From Gammaproteobacteria bacterium Ga0077554 (GTDB lineage Bacteria > Pseudomonadota > Gammaproteobacteria > Ga0077554 > Ga007554): a stretch of DNA of 64,000 nucleotides. Shown one piece after another: positions 63,030-64,000 of this stretch; positions within the stretch are counted from its first letter, which is position 1; each line of letters starts with the position of its first letter. The stretch is taken from the NCBI GenBank assembly GCA_001464585.1, contig LNFF01000032.1:1-64000 (forward strand), given 5' to 3'. A program made the position numbers and the translations under genes. The notes beneath the pieces were generated by a model. It searched no databases. It saw only the letters and a program-made list of their open reading frames with translations, and was not told the DNA's origin.

Positions 63030-64000
63030 TTAGACAGCCACCAACTCCTGCGCGCGACGCGCCAGATTATCACCTGTTAAACCATTAAAACCCATAATCT
63101 CCGCGGGCGATGCGGTGGTCTCGCCGCGTTTCCAGGCAAACACATCGCGTTTAGCGGCGCGTGCGCGCAGCATGACAGGCTCCAATGTTGCACTTGGGCC
63201 ACCGCTTACGCCCAGTAATACATCGCCATCAAACAGGGCATTGAAGTGGTCATCATCAAGAAACTGATTGTCTGCCTCGGCACAGGTGTCCCACGCTACA
63301 TCGGTGGGGCGATACAGGCGGCGCGGATTAACTACGGCAACAATCTTTACACCAAAGCCAGCCGCTTTCAATTTCTCGGCGGCTTCAAATACCGGCAGCA
63401 GAATCATGTCACCCACCACCGCGAAGACTACTGTTTTCGCACCTTTATGCTCCAACAAAGTAATCGCCCCGTCAGCCAATGCACAGCGACTTTGTTCCAG
63501 TGTAGTGCGCACCGGCAACGGGCTTTTCGATGCAGTAATAACGATGCCCTTGTTGAATGTTTCCAATGCCCACGCATACGCCACTTGAATCATGTTGGCG
63601 TCCACCGGGAACAGCGGGAATATATTGCCATTACGCATCATGGCCGCGAAATACGCTTCAATTTCCGGGCGCTGGTGTGTCCAGCCATTGCGCCCCTGCT
63701 CTAACGCACCCGCCGTAAACAATGTGACGGTGCTGGGGGTCTTGCGGCGTAGCTCGGCCATGGCCTGCGTTACGGTTTGCCAGATCGGCAAGCCGTTAAT
63801 GGCAAAACTTTCATACGAACACCACAGGCTGCGCCCGCCAAACAAAGACAGCGCGACGGCGAGGCCCGCACACGCATCTTCATTGAGCGGCTCATACACC
63901 TGACCATGCGGCGCTTGATGATACAGCGCATCTTCGGTGGGATGGCGAATCTTTAACGCTTCGTTGATGTTGCCTATCGCTGACGCTTCATTACCATCGG
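63030..64000 (-). CDS. Phosphoketolase-like protein, C-terminal part (cut by window end)
   Basis: At least 323 residues, open through the window edge (IRHPTEDALYHQAPHGQVYEPLNED continues upstream). Family words are CSYESFAINGLPIWQTVTQAMA, NGWTHQRPEIEAYFAAM, FPVDANMIQVAYAWALET and VKIVAVVNPRRLYRP, which match the C-terminal half of xylulose/fructose-6-phosphate phosphoketolases (NGFxHQ, PPDANxxL, VVNVVDLMRL). It is divergent from classic XFP, so the substrate is uncertain. The enzyme would split ketose phosphates to acetyl phosphate plus an aldose phosphate. It is the first visible gene of the kinase-glcDE cluster. Confidence 0.75.
   Translation of the reverse strand, partial: DGNEASAIGNINEALKIRHPTEDALYHQAPHGQVYEPLNEDACAGLAVALSLFGGRSLWCSYESFAINGLPIWQTVTQAMAELRRKTPSTVTLFTAGALEQGRNGWTHQRPEIEAYFAAMMRNGNIFPLFPVDANMIQVAYAWALETFNKGIVITASKSPLPVRTTLEQSRCALADGAITLLEHKGAKTVVFAVVGDMILLPVFEAAEKLKAAGFGVKIVAVVNPRRLYRPTDVAWDTCAEADNQFLDDDHFNALFDGDVLLGVSGGPSATLEPVMLRARAAKRDVFAWKRGETTASPAEIMGFNGLTGDNLARRAQELVAV

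Noticed and set aside
1-64000. tRNA, rRNA, CRISPR array or complete insertion sequence
   Set aside because: Looked for the TTCGAAT/CCA pattern of tRNAs, regularly spaced direct repeats and transposase DDE/Y1 motifs; none seen. A tRNAscan-SE, CRISPR finder and ISfinder run would settle it.

Overview
The window reads as a chromosomal segment from a gammaproteobacterium, or a close relative. The two-subunit glycyl-tRNA synthetase glyQ/glyS, greB, yheS, grxD, prmC, lipA/lipB, ksgA, speA/speE, a PhoP/PhoQ-like pair and an E. coli-style glcD-glcE-glcF set all fit that class. Gene density is high and mostly housekeeping. I see no rRNA, tRNA, CRISPR array, prophage or complete insertion sequence. Genus-level placement is not possible from sequence reading alone.

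Layout. 0-9 kb: a conserved hypothetical gene, an outer-membrane barrel gene, glyQ-glyS-plsC, a membrane protein and yceI, then a decayed stretch with a broken small exported-protein gene, an exported YheT-type hydrolase and a HupE remnant. 9-24 kb: trmO-like, ksgA, Tim44-like, MoeA-like, a lytic transglycosylase carrying a mobile-element insertion, greB, a run of small envelope genes, a nitroreductase, pirin with a divergent LysR gene, a TPR protein, pyrC-rnt and a GGDEF response regulator. 24-36 kb: an M6-type protease, grxD, an asparagine-synthase-family amidotransferase next to vapBC, a sodB with Fur-like operators, argD-argF, an orphan ABC ATPase, lipA and lipB. 36-49 kb: a cNMP/rhodanese protein, yheS, a ZnuA/ZnuB-like metal uptake pair with an outer-membrane barrel and a small His/Cys protein, prmC, midA-like and a large secreted repeat protein. 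49-64 kb: speE/speA, a pyroglutamyl-peptidase, a two-component system, a small cytochrome c, and a minus-strand cluster of a phosphoketolase-like gene (cut by the window end), a DUF1537 sugar-acid kinase, glcD, glcE, a glutathione transferase and glcF.

The most unusual content is repetitive DNA. (1) A ~41-nt two-hairpin element is present four times (18189, 48886, 58963, 62137). Its long stem varies by compensatory base changes. Two copies lie inside open reading frames (pirin and the DUF1537 kinase), in opposite orientations, and are translated. (2) MITE-like elements with GGG...CCC ends and short target duplications lie at 13256, 34816 and 56807. The first is inserted in frame right after codon 2 of a lytic transglycosylase, so the signal peptide is now preceded by 48 extra residues. 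(3) A palindromic family beginning TGTCATTTCG occurs many times between genes.

Functionally, the 56-64 kb cluster points to oxidation of glycolate to glyoxylate joined to sugar-phosphate cleavage and sugar-acid phosphorylation, which would suit salvage of two- and four-carbon acids, for example in an autotroph. That link is inference. Two otherwise unrelated secreted proteins (24127-26151 and 46111-48762) end in the same Cys-Phe-Ile-box C-terminal domain, which suggests a shared surface-targeting route.
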